Shown here: in pieces, positions 43,047 through 57,800 of the stretch
How the letters are laid out: each line of letters begins with the position of its first letter
Position numbering within the stretch: position 1 is the stretch's first letter
NCBI GenBank assembly: GCA_024867545.1
Contig: JANFNE010000036.1
Span: 310,001-374,000 of the forward strand
Direction of reading: 5' to 3'
DNA length: 64,000 nt
Origin: Phytopythium helicoides
Lineage: Eukaryota > Oomycota > Peronosporomycetes > Pythiales > Pythiaceae
Made by a program: the position numbers and the translations under genes
Notes under the pieces: model-generated
What the model saw: only the letters and a program-made list of their open reading frames with translations
Told to the model about the DNA's origin: nothing
The model's database searches: none

Positions 43047-45290
43047 TCATTGGAAGACCTTCACGGTGCCGTCTGCGCCGCCCGTCGCGATGAAGTTTCG
43101 AGACTGGTGGTATGCAACGGTGTGTACAGCTTCGCCCATTTTCGGTCGATGCGCCTGGCAAGAAATTGGTAGATGATTAACCACCAGCCACGACCGCAGC
43201 AGCAATAGTCATCGTGGCACGCACCGCCTGCTCAAATATGCAGTGTCGATCAGCGACCGACCAGACGCGGAGCGAGCCATCATGACCTGTTCCCAAGGCG
43301 TTAGTGAGCTATAAGTTACAATTATTTCACGCTCCGAACAACGAGTCTTACCTCCGCTAGCAAGGTACAAACCCGCAGAGTCGATCGACAGCGATGCGAC
43401 CGAATCTTGATGGGCAGTCAGGGAGCCAATGCACTCTCCAGCACGCATGTCGTACATGCGGATTTTCTTGTCATTGTGAGCGGCGATAGCGATCGGCATC
43501 GTCGGGTGAACCACAACCTGGTTGGAAACGATACTTGGTCGTCAGCGATGCCAAGTAACCACATTGGGACTAGACCATCTCACCTTGTTCACTTGTCCTT
43601 CTCGTCCAACTGGATCAACATCAATAGCCTTGGCGACGTGGATGAGCTGTTCCCCATGGAAATCAAATTGTGCCACCGCGCCATTGGTGTAGCCGACCAC
43701 ACACGTCTTGGCGTCCGTCAGCATTGTATGCGCGCACGTAGGAGTCAAGTAGCCCCGGTAGTTGTGACCTTCACGAAGTTGTTGTTTAGAACACAGATTT
43801 CGAAAGCATGAATAAACGCCAAGTACGTACCTGTTGCTCGAGGGCTTGCCTTTGTGGAGCACCTCAGCTCGCTCTTGAGAGAAAGTTCTGGAAGCACCAA
43901 CAAACCATCCTTAGATCGCTGTTCCTGCATTCCGATACGACGGAGTCAAAGATTCGTGGGGAAAACGCACCAGATGACACGCCCCATGTTCGCACGACTC
44001 CATCCGCTCCCGACGAAAACAAGACGTTGGATAACGGATGAGCGTGAAGGTCCCAAACAGCATCCTCGTGTGCGCGTTTAATCATATGCGACTTCAGCCC
44101 TTGATAGTCTTCATACGTGATCGGATCGCTGCCTTTCTCACCCTCGATGGGTGGGAGCTTAAACAAACAGATCGACCCATCGCGGCCCGACGATGCAAAC
44201 ATGCCAGCACTCCCGGGAACAGTATTAGGGGAGTTGTCCGCGCTAATCACTGCCACCGCCAACACGCAGTCTAGATGGGTTCGATATGTCAGATACGAGT
44301 CCACTTCAGTCACGCTGTGCATGAAAAAAAATAAACACGTCAGAAATGCGTTGGATATTAGGATGCCGACATGTACGAACCGTTGAGACGGTGGGCCAGT
44401 CGCGAGGCTGGCCAAATTCCATACTCGAACGGTGCAGTCTTCGCTTCCTGACACGATGATCGGCTCAGTGGGGTGAAAAGCAAGTGATCGAACGCCATCC
44501 TATTGAATTCAATCAGCGCAACAAGCGTTAGTTGTTTCACGCGAAGGAACCAGCCGAAAGGCATCCGTCGTACCATGTGACCCGCCAGCTTTAGCTTCAG
44601 CTTGTGCGGTTTGTACGACCCCTTTGGACCCATCGGAATAACGACGGGCTTCGTGGCTTTGGCTGAGTCGCTAACGTCTTCGTGCGCGGAAGCAGAACGA
44701 GATGGGATACGGGGACGCGTGATCTCCGTCCCTTTGCTTGGCCCGCTTTTTGCCGACGGAGTCTTTACACCGGCCTTCATGGTGTTGACACTATCCGCTC
44801 GATAAATATGAATCGATTTGGGACTTGATCCTGGCGACGGTGATGGTGAATGGGCAGAATGAGCCGATTTAGATCGCTCCATCGATCGCGAGATCGTGAT
44901 TCCTCGAGACACCTCGGCGCTCTCCGTGCGGGGTTTGGTTGCTGGGAGATTGCTAGTACTGGCAGTGATGACAGGAGCAGGCGATACTAGGTATCGGCCG
45001 CGTTCCTGGAATATCAGGATAGTTCCCAAGCAGACGTTAGAACAGCGCTGTTCTGAGAGGATCCTCGCACCACGAGCCCTCGCTCGACATACCTGCCGCA
45101 GTGCAAACTCGAGCATCTTGACCCGCAGCATCGCCTCCTTGTAGGCTTCCTCCTGCACACTGCGCTCGCTCTCGAGCTCGCGCACGCGCTGCTGGAGCTG
45201 CATGCGCTCCTCATTCCACGCCTTCTCCTCATGTGCGACGCTCGCAAACTGGCGCTGCAGGTACCGCAGCGCGCTGTCCACGCTGTCCAT
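43047..45290 (-). CDS. STRN: Striatin (STRIPAK scaffold)
   Basis: Nine exons (minus): 45290-45093, 45005-44574, 44499-44381, 44314-43971, 43887-43831, 43768-43584, 43517-43352, 43286-43225, 43154-43047; 556 aa with all phases consistent. The N-terminal coiled coil (ALRYLQRQFASVAHEEKAWN, then VKMLEFALRQERGRY) matches the caveolin-binding/coiled-coil start of striatins. A Ser-rich linker leads to WD40 repeats: DGVRSLAFHPTEPIIVSGSE, DCTVRVWNL, HLDCVLAVAV, HEDAVWDLHAHPLSNVLFSS, DKKIRMYDMRAGECIGSLTA, HDGSLRVWSV and GEAVHTVAYHQ. Striatin binds PP2A A/C as a B''' subunit and recruits GCKIII kinases and MOB4 into STRIPAK, controlling cell polarity, Hippo-like signalling and, in fungi, fusion and development. 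Divergent from VPS13. Confidence 0.93.
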
Positions 45291-45804
45291 CTACGCTGTA
45301 GCGGAGTGAAATCGGCCTTCTCTAGAGCCATCAAGAGCAGCACGCGCCGTCAGTCTCGCTGTTCGAGCATACCAAAACCCCACGACGCTCAACCAGCGGA
45401 CGTACGTGCAGGATACTCTCAGAGATCGTCGCGACGTCCTCTCGTCCCCCGCGCTGACAGTTTCGAGGCGGAAAGCGCGCAGTCGCCGCGCTCGCTTGCT
45501 CGCAGGCAGCAGCAGACGCTCAGGCGGGCAGGCCGAGGGCGGAGAGACGGCAGCCGGCACCAGCGAGCGCCGCCGCCGCGATCGTCCTTTCCGGTCTTCT
45601 TCCCTCGAAGAGGTACAGCACAGATTCCTCCCCCCGGGCCTCTACGCAAAACGCATACCAGACCCGCGGAATCGAATATGCGACGTGGCCCACACCACGC
45701 CACCCAGGTCAACAACAACACGGGAAACCCAAGGCCGAGAAAGTGCGGCAGTGGCCGAGCGAGGCGCGTGGTGCTGCTGCGAGGCGCGGGCCCTGGGCGT
45801 CGCT
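45291..45804. promoter_or_regulatory. Divergent intergenic region (striatin / VPS13)
   Basis: 514 bp between two divergent starts, GC-rich; its open frames are compositional. No specific element is recognised. Confidence 0.4.
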
Positions 45805-48800
45805 ATGTTCGAGACGCTGGTGACGCGGCTGCTCACGAGCGCGCTGGGCAGCTACGTGGACCCCAAGTGCTTCTCGAGCGACAAGATCAACGTAGCGGTA
45901 TGGTCGGGCTACGTCGTGCTGCACGAGCTCGAGATCCGCCCCGACGTGCTCGACCACCCGGCGCTGCGCATCGTGCGCGGCATGTGCGGCTCCATTGAGC
46001 TCAAGATCCCGTGGAACCGCCTGCAGTCCGACTCGGTCGTGGCTACCGTAGACGACGTCTACTTGCTGGTGGAGACGGAGGCGGACGTTGAGGCCGCGAT
46101 GCTCGCGTTCGACGAGTTCACAATCAAGAAGAAGCTACTCGAAGGATTGTACGAGCAGGCCTAAAAAGCAGCAGGTTGGTGCGGAAGCTGACAGCGCAGG
46201 ACAACGGCTTCGCGGCGAGACTCGTCAACAAGATCATCGACAATGTCGAGGTGCGTGTCGGATGCAATTACCCCATTTGGAGCCTAATAGATTGACGCGC
46301 CGTCGCTTTTCCATTGCGCAGCTGCACATCGGCGAATCCACGTGCGTATTGAGGATCGCCACACAGGAGACCATCCATTTGCTGTCGGAGTCGCCATTGA
46401 ATCGGTCCACATTCAGGTATCGATCTTACAGTTGTCCCGAATCCACGCACAGAAAACTCTAACGCTCACTCAATGACACAATTAATAGTCGACTAATTCA
46501 AACTGGCAGCCGTCATACGTGGACACCTCAGTCAGCAACGAGCCGCGCATTTTTAAGATCGTGGAGCTGAATCATCTGAGCGTGTACTTGAATCCGCACT
46601 GTGAAGTCGTTCGCGATCAGAAAACCGACTTTTCGACATGCTCGTTGAGCGAGTTCTCTAGCGCGTTCAGTCGGTCAATCCCAAAGCGATTTGATGACCG
46701 ACACTTTCAGCACTTCCAGTTGTACCCTGCTCACCAGCAGCATCACTTCCTACTCAAGCCCATCGACGCTAGTGCGCGGCTAATCGTTAATCGCGACGTC
46801 TCAGAGTATGGGATGCCAAAGTTTGAAGTGGATGTCAACATCCCTGACGTTGCTTTTCGGTTGGAGGAGTCTCAATACTGCGATTTATTATACCTTGCGT
46901 CAACACTTCAAGCACCAGATCACTATGCCAAGTACCAGCAATATCGCAAGTTCCGGCCTCGGCTAGGAGTATTCGACGCAGCTCCAGGAGAATGGTGGCA
47001 GTATGCCATCAAAGCTATAATAGGTGATGTTCGGGAGAAGCAACAGAGGTGGGCTTGGTCTTACATGAGCGCGCGTCGACAAGACCGCAAGAAGTATGTT
47101 TCGCTGTGGGTTCAACGAGTAAAATGTCAACTCGACCAAGATCGAGACCCAGGGGTGTTTTCGGATTCGGAGGGAGAAATTGCGGAGGAAGAAGAGACTG
47201 GAGTAGGCCCAAATGGAGAGCTGCTTGCATCCCCGACGCTCGACCGGGATTCCTTTTCCTCGTCTCCGTACCGACTCGCTGAAATCGAAATGGGACTGGA
47301 AGACATTGAAAAGCGTCGACCAGTCGAGGATGTTTTGTTCTTCCGCTACTTGGCCGATCTCGAGGTTGCCAAACTTGTGCGAGCAGGTCGTCCTCGATCA
47401 ACACTGGTCCCACCTCTTCATCACTCATCAACATTCTCAGACACAGAGTCGGTTGATACAGAACATACAGGCTCTAGTGGTCCAACTGAAGAAAAGTATC
47501 GGACTTGGGGTGCGTGGATGTTTGGGTGGACGTCGAAGCTAACAGCAACAAATTCTCCATTGGACGAAGAAGGCGACGCACCACGTCGGGTACTTCCGGA
47601 TGTGGAGTTGCGTGAGCTGTTCAAGATCTTAGAGTTCGAGCCGACCAGAAAGAAGAAACGGGCGCATCAGAAACAACTTGGATCAAGAGAAGATTTGTCA
47701 GATCTGAGTGATGAAGCCAGCCAGGGTGAGCTTGGGGAAATCTTTCGAGTGACGGTGACCTTGCAGCGCGGCTCGCTCACGCTTGCGAGTGATCCCGAGA
47801 CAAACAGGACGCTTCATCGAGATGACCCAAATTACGGCCGAAAGTATTCACCTACTGATTTTCTTCTCGGTACCTTTTCGCAACTCCAGGTTGCTGGAGT
47901 TGCGAGGGATGACACAATGGTTTTCGACCTTTCGTTGCAATCTATCGAGGCATTTGATGAGAGCGCCGAGAGTTCATCGTTTTCGCGGCTTCTGAGTCGA
48001 AAACAGACCTTTCGCCCCGGGGCAGATAATGACGAGAGCAGTGTCAACAAACTGTCCGGGGTGGTATTTCTGATGAGTTTGGAGACAAACCCTCGAACTC
48101 GAAGGCGGATGCAACACTATTCGTCCACATGGAGCCCCTTGAGATCGTGTTGTCTCCAACGGCACGCTGCTGGGGCCGGCTTTCGAGTTTCTTGGACACT
48201 CCAAAGGAGCTTGGTCTCTGGGCAGAGCTGGAGGTGGCATCGTTCAACGATATTGTCAACTTGAAGGCACGAACGGAAGCTAAGCTCAACTACGTGATGG
48301 CTAACCGCGTCGCAATATCGGTAGACCTTCGAGTTCAAGCACCTGTTATCATTATCCCTGAAAGCGATACAGGACTACGACTGTGCGCGATTAGTGATCG
48401 ATTTGGGCCATATCAACTTTCGAACTGATCGCCTCAGCCAGCTGGATAGCGACTTCGTGAACTTTAATCCGCCAAGCACAGCATCGTTAGGTCGCTCCGG
48501 TATCTCGTCCCTCGCGCTCACAACGCCAAACTCCCCAAGTCTTTCAGCAAGCAGCACCTCGTTCGTGAAACAGCTCTATGACGAAGCAGATCGCGGAGAA
48601 GGTGCTATCCGGTGGAAAGAGGAGTTTTACGACAAATTCAGCCTTTCGATCACCAACATCCACGTTCTTCTCGTCCCGTATGGGAAGACCAATCGCGCAA
48701 GCAACCCTGGTGGCTTTAGCCAAGGTTCAGCCTACCCATCAGTGTCTCTTCCTGCGTACTACCACGACATTTACGACCAAGAGCACGAGAATGAGCTTGT

Positions 48801-51800
48801 GGAGCGCTTCAACATTAACGTGACAGTCCGAACGTCGATTCTCCCGCTGGATGCGACACTGACGCGATTGTTTGTTCACGCTGACATGCCCGCACTGACT
48901 TTTAATATGTCGGTCGACAAGTACTTTCAGTTGGTGTCACTGATGGAACGCTTCAGCGTAGCAGCTGCTAAACCAAGTGTTGATCCCCCACAAAGTCAAA
49001 TGGCGTCAACAGACGGTTTCATGAGCTTTATGCGAGACCAAGACGATGTATCCGTCAACCCCCTTAGTGGTACGTTGAATGCCTTAACGTCGTCTTCTCT
49101 GCGCCCATTCTTGCAGGACGACGGCGATGCTAGCGTATCACAGCGCGGCGGGCAAGCGATCCAGCTAGAAGATGATGTGGCGTCTGATGGCGAGTCAAGT
49201 GTTGAAAGTGATGATACTTGGTTCAGCATTACGAGCGGAAATGTCGACTGGAACTCTGCTGCCATAGCTGCAGCGTCCTCTACGGATACTGGGGTGCGCG
49301 ACGGCGGCCTTCTTCTATCCGATCTTGCTGTGCCCAAAGATTTGCCTGGGGTTCGTAGTCCTCGAACGCAGCCTGCGAGAGAAACTCGCAAGAAAGCGCG
49401 CACATACACAGCAACTGCTTCATCCGAGCTGATGGATCGGAGGCTCTGCGTTATCACGATTACTGTCCCCCTGGTGTCAGTTAAGCTGAAGAAGCCGCGT
49501 CCAGTAAACTTTCCAGGGTACGCGTCGTTCAGCTACGACAATCCTTCACACGAAGGCGATGATGACAATAGCGAAGGTGGAACGATATTGATCAAACTCC
49601 AAGGCTTCCGGGCTCGTCTGGGTCAGAAAACTCTGTCGACTCAGCTCAGCATGAGCTTGCTTTCGCTTGAGGTGGAAGATAACATTGATGAGGCGGGGCG
49701 CGCAGCACAGTACCTACTGTTTTCGTGCCCGTCAATTGAGGCGCCGTTCAGCATGTCTGAGCCTCTTCGGCGAGGCTCGAAGTTTCCGACGTACTGCGAA
49801 CTCGAGAATTCGGTCTCGGCGACAACGAGAGCGAGTCATTTCATTGCAAACTAGCGGCCAGCAGAACGGTTATGGCCGAGCTGCTAAAGCGCCAGATCAA
49901 CTCCTTGAACTTGCGTTCAGCTCGGCGAATGATCAACGAACAGGTCGCGAGGTACTGAGGAACATTGATGTCCAGGTTGGGTCGATTCAGCTTCTGTTTG
50001 ACCAGTCCTACGTGTGCTCGCTGCTAGAGCTCTTTGCAGACGCATCTTCACAAGCTGCAATCGTGCCTGCAACAACAAGAGAGGTAGGATTCCCGCAACC
50101 CGTCGCAGATGACGAACTACCACCTCTGGATCTTACATCGACAATCCAACAAGAGTACATGTTGCCTGTCCATCTCACGGAGTCTGTCCAAGCGGATTTA
50201 GAGCGCGCACGCCAAGACATGATTGAAAAGAAGAGTAGTTCTGTGGCAACTGGGACGCAGACAGCCCAACTACCCCCAGCTGTTTTGAAGGTTAGCGCAA
50301 GAATTCACTCCGTCTCCGTGTGCTTTTCAGACCGAGGAGATGCAGTGGCGTCGATAGCGATCCTGCGATCTGAATGCCAACTGAGCACTTCAGGTCACGA
50401 CGTCGTCAATATCACAGGGTCGCTCGGGATGTCAAACTATTCGACCTCTCGTTGTCGCGAAAGTCGGATGACAGCGAAACAAACGGATACGGACGTAACC
50501 GCGAGTCTTCTGCTTCTCCAGTGCCATACCGAGAGATATTTGGTAATGCAGGAGCCTCGAAAGTGAACCCTACCACAGGAGCTGAGCCAGGAAATCTGGT
50601 GCAGTTTGATTGCTCAGTTAGTCAGACAGACTCCAGGAGCGAGGGAAAAGAGGAAGATCAGCCATCCGTGAGCAAATCACGGTTGAGTGTCACAATTCTG
50701 CCAGCAATGCTGCATGTGCAACCGGAATTTATCGAAAGCGTGGCTTCTTTCGTACTGGATGGACCACTGCGAGCTCATTTCGTCTCAAAAAATGGCAGTC
50801 GGGAAGCCCAAGAGAGACGAGAGCGAATTGATTCAATCGTGTCTGCCAGTGGCGACGTGTTTTCATCGCCTGCCCTGAACGCTGAAAGCTTTCTTTAGAA
50901 GCTTCGACTCCTTTTTTCGATGCGATTGATTCGAACAGAGGACGAACCGGTCTGAAACGAAGCATTGATGCAGTTACCCATACCCAAGAGCATGGCGAAG
51001 CAAAGAAGTTGCAGGATATCAATGAATCTTCTGCAGCCGCATCAGCTGGAAGCCTGCTGGACCTCATTGATATCGAATTGAAGGTTGTGCATCCTTGCGT
51101 GATGCTACCCTCTTTCTGCTTCAGTCCATCGGATACTTTGGCAAAGAGCGACGATAAGGATGGAATCGAGCTCGACTTCGGAGTTCTTTTGGCAACTGTC
51201 AGTACGACGGTTGGTGACGAGAAACAAGCCAAGGCGCGTTCAGTCAGGTTGACTGTTAGCGATATCAAGGTTTCGTCTCTACCTCAGCGCTCGTTGCTTC
51301 TCGAGCCGTCCGGAGTCAATGTACATGCAACTGTCGCAGTCGAAGACTCGGAGACCGCTTCGTCAGAAGTCGCAATCACTGTTGCCCCGATCTGTGTCAA
51401 TTTGAGTGACGCGAACATATGCCAAGCGCTGGATGTATACTATGGATCTGTTCTTCCTATTCTAGACATCGTAGAAGAGGCGCAGCAGCAGCTCAAGAAA
51501 GATCAGGGAGGTAAATTGAGCCCACAAAGCGTGGCCCCAGAACGACCAGATCTGTCAGATGTAACACCGACTGACGCTCATGGCTCATTCACTTTTCGCT
51601 GCTCTCTGGAGGAGTTCAAGATTCTGTTGTTATCAACCTCGGACGGTCACCTCAGTTTTGAAGCGTGGATGAAGCAGGCAATTTACGATGCTGCCGACGT
51701 CAGCTCTGTCCGCGAGAGTATTGGCGGGTCAAGTTTTCCAAGCATCCAAATTGGGTCTCCTCGGCGGCGCCAATTTATGCCAAATGAAGAACCATGGCCA

Positions 51801-54800
51801 AAGCAGGATATCTCCCCCTTTCACGAAGACCAAGTCCCGATTGTTCAACTTGCGCTGACATCATTGAATGTTCACGTGGGAATCAATGGTGGGACGAATG
51901 ATACCAATGTCTTACGATGCGATTTCTCTCTTATGGAAGCATCCTGTAACGGACAAGGTTGCTGACTTAAAGGTACGTTCGTGTTTAACGCTGTGGTATT
52001 GTATCTTCACCAAAAACTGATCGATGTTGTCTTACCAAAGGAGTACCTGACTTATGTTGTCGGCCGCGTGCCCGACGCTCCAGTTTTGCGCAATGTCGAG
52101 CATGCTGCACTCTTCACTCCATCCAGTGACGAAGACAAAACAGAGCCGGCAGAACAGCCGCAGGTGATGGGTACACTTGTCCTTCAAAGCAATGGCGACC
52201 CATCCTTGAGCAATCACCTTGACATATTGATGTCATCGGCACGAATTATGTTACTACCTCGGACAGTACTTCGACTCGAGCATTTTGGACTCGACCTGTT
52301 TGCGGCTGCCAACCAGAAGTGGCTCCAGTTACAGCGCGATCAGGAGCTGATGATGGCAAACAAACCTGTGAGGCTTGCTAAGTCAGGGTTTCTTGACTCA
52401 GCTCTTGAGATGGATGATTTGCGAGAGTTGCAAGCGGAAGCGCGCTTTGGGGCACGGGTACTTCGATCCCGTAAAGACAGCATGACCGAGTCGCTTATGG
52501 ACGAAATGAGTGTCGTCAAGTCAGCGTTTATGTCTCCGATTCACCGCATGCTAAGCACAACTAGCGCGAGGGATAGCCGAGTCGTGAGTAGTCCTACTGC
52601 AGCGGTGGCGGAGGACAGTGAGGTTGACCAAAGTCAGAAAAATGCAGACATGGCTGCTGACATCCCTTCGACAAAACCTGTACCATGCTGGAAAGTGGAT
52701 GTTGAGCTGGCGAATCTCCAATTCTGGATTGTATCAACTGATCGTAAAGCTGACGCAGCCGGATGCGTGCTGTCAACTACAGTAAACATCGGAATCGACA
52801 CTTCTCAAAGCGTTCAAAAGACCGAAGCGACCTCTACCCAACCGGTTGTCACAGCATTTTTGAGTCTCGGAAACGTGGAGCTGCAGATGGACTCCCCTCT
52901 TGGATCGCTCGAGCGTGCATCGGCGATCCTCAAAAACGCAAATTTCCCATGGACTCTTATCGAACAGTTTGACGTTGACGCAACCCTACAAGTCGACCGT
53001 TATGCGCCTTTCGCTGCTGACACTGCGGAAGCTGCTACTAATACATCAGCAATGAGAACACCTGAAGGGCCCGGAAAACAGAGATCAGCAAACCGCTTCC
53101 GGGAGGAATCCGGCTTTTTTCGTGACGTCCCATCCAATTGGAAGGAATGGTTGGCTTGTGCTCCAAACGTTCGTGTTGACGAAATTATTTCTCGCATATC
53201 TTATCGCGATCTGCCTTTGCTATTAAAAATTGTGGGCTGTGTTAGTGATGTTGTCAAGGCTGAAGAGCGACTGCGGCAGATGGTGGATGCAATACCAACC
53301 CTCACATCGGAACAAGATGATTGGGAGTCTTTTCCCGAGACACCTCGAGAAGCTTCGCGATATGGTCAGGATGACTTTGAATCGAACAGCACAGATGGCG
53401 AGGATCAGCACAATGACCGTTCTATCCAAGCTAAATTGCAAGGATCGATACATCTCGGTGGACTCCAATTTCGCTTCATTAACAACATTGTCGACCAGGA
53501 GTCACCAGTCGTTGGTGTGCGGTCGCAAGCAATGGATATTTTGATCCGTGCGAATTCATTGGCAATGGTTGAAGTGTCAGCCAATTGCAAAGTTGAGGCG
53601 TGGTACCACAACCTACGTTTGGTTGCGTCAGAACCACTTCTGGAGCCATGGAGTGTCTCGGTTAACATGTCAAGAAACCCGAATATGGAACTTAATGAGG
53701 TCTCAGAGTCGCCAGGGAAAAGGCCAGCGTGGGAGTTGCAGGTGACGTCAAGAGAATACTTACAGCTGAACCTGACGGATGCATTTATTGCAAACTTGAT
53801 GGCAGCAAACCGCGCCTGGCGGTGGGTTGTAAACGAAGGTGGCGACCCGCGTGAGATTCGCGAGTACTCGACATACTGGATTCGCAACAACACTGGGCTT
53901 CCAATGAAGTACTGGAACACATCACATCGCCCTCGATCGCTGGCACCTGGCAATGAAGAGCCACTTCGCTTTGGAGATTTTGACGAGCGTGGAGGGATAG
54001 GGAGTCGGGGTATGCACGCTCAGGAACGTCAATTGTTCATAGCTGTTGAAGAGGAATTCGCAAGTGATACGTTAAGTGGTCGAAGGCGATGGCAAAGTGA
54101 GACTCCAATCCCTGTGGACCAAGTTGATTCGCGGATGTATGCGCTTGTGGACAGTGAGGCTGACTTCGCGTCGACGCTGATGCGCAAATGTGAGTGCGTT
54201 ATTGACGTTGTTGTTGAACGTGGATGCAAGTTCTTTGTAGTACGATCAACGCTGCTGATGGAAAACAAGACCGCATCAGACCTCGAAGTCGAGTTCGTGC
54301 CTCCGCAGAGGCGTGGAGGATCCTGGAGATCTGGTAGCCACCAAGGTCATATCATTCCGATTTGGAAGACGATTGTGAAGGCTGCGTCAACTGTGCCCAT
54401 TCCAGTGCATCTCGTGTCCCTTGGCGAGGGATACGTCTCGGTGCGGCCTCCCGACTACAATTCCGAGAGTGGGAGTGGTCTCAGCTTGCTACCGAAGGCG
54501 TATGCGAAAGAGCGAGTACACTTGCCTGTATTTGACCGACCAACGTCTGCAGCCAATGAAGGCACTACCTCGCCGGAGGATTCTGTTGGGTCGAAGCACA
54601 CGATCAAATTTCATCGGCTATTCAGTGATCGCCCTGTCCGGCCATTTGTTATGACTGGCAGTGTGTCAAACTCAAGTGACGTACTCTATCACCGCATGCT
54701 ATCCTTTCATCCGCCGCTTGTCGTGCATAACCTCACGGCTGGACTTGTGGACTACAGCCTCTCAACACCCAGCGAGTGGATGCCTGCTCTCGAAAACGAA

Positions 54801-57800
54801 GGTGCCGGGACAACTGGTATGAGCACCGGGTGGGAGAGCACCCAGCAACGGATTCGCGAGCGAGGAACAATCAATGTTGCGGACTCTCTCATTTGGCACT
54901 TATCTGGTGGAGATACCCCGCTTGAACTGCGCATTCGCATGCAGGGCTTCGACTGGAGTGAACCTCTACTCTTGGATGAAAAAATGAGTGTGATTTCGCG
55001 CATTCAGATGAAAGATGTAGTCACCGATGCGTTCTTATACGTGACAGCTGAAATTATCATGAGTGAAGGGAACTGCCGCGAGCTCCTGCTCTATGTGCCG
55101 TACTGGATCGTGAATCTGACAGGTCTAAAGCTTGAGTACGAATTCGACGAGGAGCGTACTGGACATGAGCATTCAACGATGTAAGTCTAGCATCGTACAG
55201 GGGTTATCTAATTGCATGAAGCTAACGATGGGTGTGTGACGCTTATGATAGGTTGCTGGCTGGACAGAAACGTCTGGATCGAGATGAATTGTTGCTGAAG
55301 GAGATGCGGCGTGTGAAGTATGCGAAGCATGAGCCTAACCCTCTTTTGGTCAACTCCGATACTTTTGGACAGCAGAATGGCAAGGATGCAATCCGAATGG
55401 ATCCCTCTAACAACGGCTCAAGGGATGCACGACGCCAGCAGACAGACCGGGGCGAAATCGAGCGGAAGCGGCGACATCCGTGCTTGCTTCCTAGCGTTCC
55501 TCCTGTCAAAGGCCTGCTGGATCTATTGCCCAAATCAGTTGATGACTCGAAGAGCCTTGGACAGCTTGAGGTATTGCAGGCGTGCTACTCGGATCACCGC
55601 ACTGAGAAAGGTTGTGTGCGCCTTCGGGTGACAGAAGATGGAGCTGGGTCATCCTTGGATACGAGTGACTCAACGCAGCGAAAGTGGTCTGAACCCTTCA
55701 TATTAGACCAGACTGGTACGATTGGGGAGATCGAATCGGACGATTATGGCGTTGATCGCAAGTTCAGCATCGGTTACTTGATTGCGCCGGCGAAGGGGCA
55801 GTACTCTCGAACGAAAGTCATCATGCTGACACCGCGATTCATGCTGGTGAACTCAATGGGTTGTCCAATCCAAATCTGTCACTCGTCAGCAAAGGTGATC
55901 ACTCCGTCGGCTGTTGAATTGAGTGGACCGAGCGACAGGCTCCAGAACGCGCCGGTCATGCCCGGGATGAATTCTGTAGTTCATCTAGATGCAGACGCAT
56001 TTGCAGATTTTCATTGGACGCTACGCTTTGCGAAAGCACGTACCATTCGTTGTCGCATTGCAGAATTTGGTTGGACTTGGAGTGGTGCAGTGCCATTAGT
56101 CGAGTCAGGCGAGTATGTTGTCCGAATTCGACACGAGTCGACCCGCGAAAACAAGCTCGTGCGAATCACGCTGAAGCTGGATGGATCTTGCATTTGTGCA
56201 ACGTTCCGAGAGGAGAGCACAACAGCGCCTCCGTACCGTATCGAGAATTATTCGCTCGAGACTCTTCGAATCCACCAATACCGAGTTCGCCGAAGTGAAA
56301 TTCTACTACCGCATCACAGTCTCGATTACGCGTGGGACGAGCCTACCGAGGAGCGTTTGCTAGTTGTGGATATGCTTCCATCAGCGGCCGGAGACAACAG
56401 CCGACCACTTCGAATCGGCATGTTTACGCTCGACAAAATCCAGCAGTACCCAGATGCGTTATCTGGATCACTGGGTATTGAGATCCTTGCTGATGGACCA
56501 ACGCGAGTACTCCGCTTTACAGATACGCGACTTCGTGGCGAACAAGGTGAGACTCGACAGGATGAAATCCCTATTGAGCAAGAAGCCCGACAAGGTTTCT
56601 TGTCTAGATTTGTTGCAGCCCCAACGCTCCATGCATTAGTTCAATTGCAAGGCATTGGCATCTCGGTCGTTGATGGAGTGCCGAAAGAGCTTCTGTATCT
56701 TTCTGTGTCAAGTGTCATGGTTGAGCTGCTTCTGAGCGACCAAGATAAAGAGAAGAATGCTGTTTATGCTGAAGATACGGGTGCAGTCATGTCACGATTA
56801 GAGCGAGAGAGCCATGCGCGGATTATTGGCTGCCGTGTCGAGGTTGGAGACCTGCAAATTGACAACCAACTACAGATGACTCCGTACCCGGTACTGCTCC
56901 GATTCTCGAACCCATACTCAAGGTCCCGAATTGTGAACGGAAAGCCTGCCAACTCACCGGCGGTGCAACTAACGCTTGTCAAGCACGATGAGTATGCAGG
57001 AATCGACTTTATCCGTCACTTCAGTGTCGTGCTGCTGCCGGTTCATGTTCGTATCGACGGCTCGCTGCTGTACGAGCTCTTGCCCCTTGTCAGCCACGGA
57101 AGTGCGTATGGTGTTGGGGGAAGCAAAAAGGGCATGAAGCGAACAACCATTGCTGTAGCTATCGACCACTCTGGAATCGATTTGACCCGTCACGCGCGGA
57201 ATCAACCACTTCTGCAGGACTACAATGCGAGCCTCGAGGTACCGGTTCAAATTTTGGAGGTCGCCCATAAGGATGGTACAACATCGGCTGGTCCACCCAC
57301 TGCACCAAATACCCCATCACTGCGAAAACACCAAGGTCCTCGTCGCAAACAAAGTGGACTGGCTGGAGATATTCAGCGGTACGCCGTCGCTGCAAAGGCC
57401 TCCACCCACCACAAGAAGCTGGGTGGAAAAGCTGACAAAAAGCTCTATTTCGAAGAGTTCCGAATTGGCGCCATCCGAGTGAGTATTGTGCTTTGTGTTC
57501 TCATGAACTTTTTTTATGGCTAGATATGTCGTACGATTCTGACGAAAATCATCCTCGTAATTGTAGGCGACGGTGAGTTTTTCGTTCGGTGCGAGTGCGA
57601 TGGTAGACGGCCATGTCGCGTCGCTGTCAAGTGCACTGGGAGACACTTCTCGAGACGCTGTCCCCGTTGGACCGCTCCGACTCATCCTTAACGCTATTGG
57701 TACAAGTCTGTCGAAGATCGCGAATGCACCATTCAGCTTGAATGCTCTGCACATTCACAACTCTTTCGTGCAACCTGATGCTCTTGCCACGCGTCTCGCT

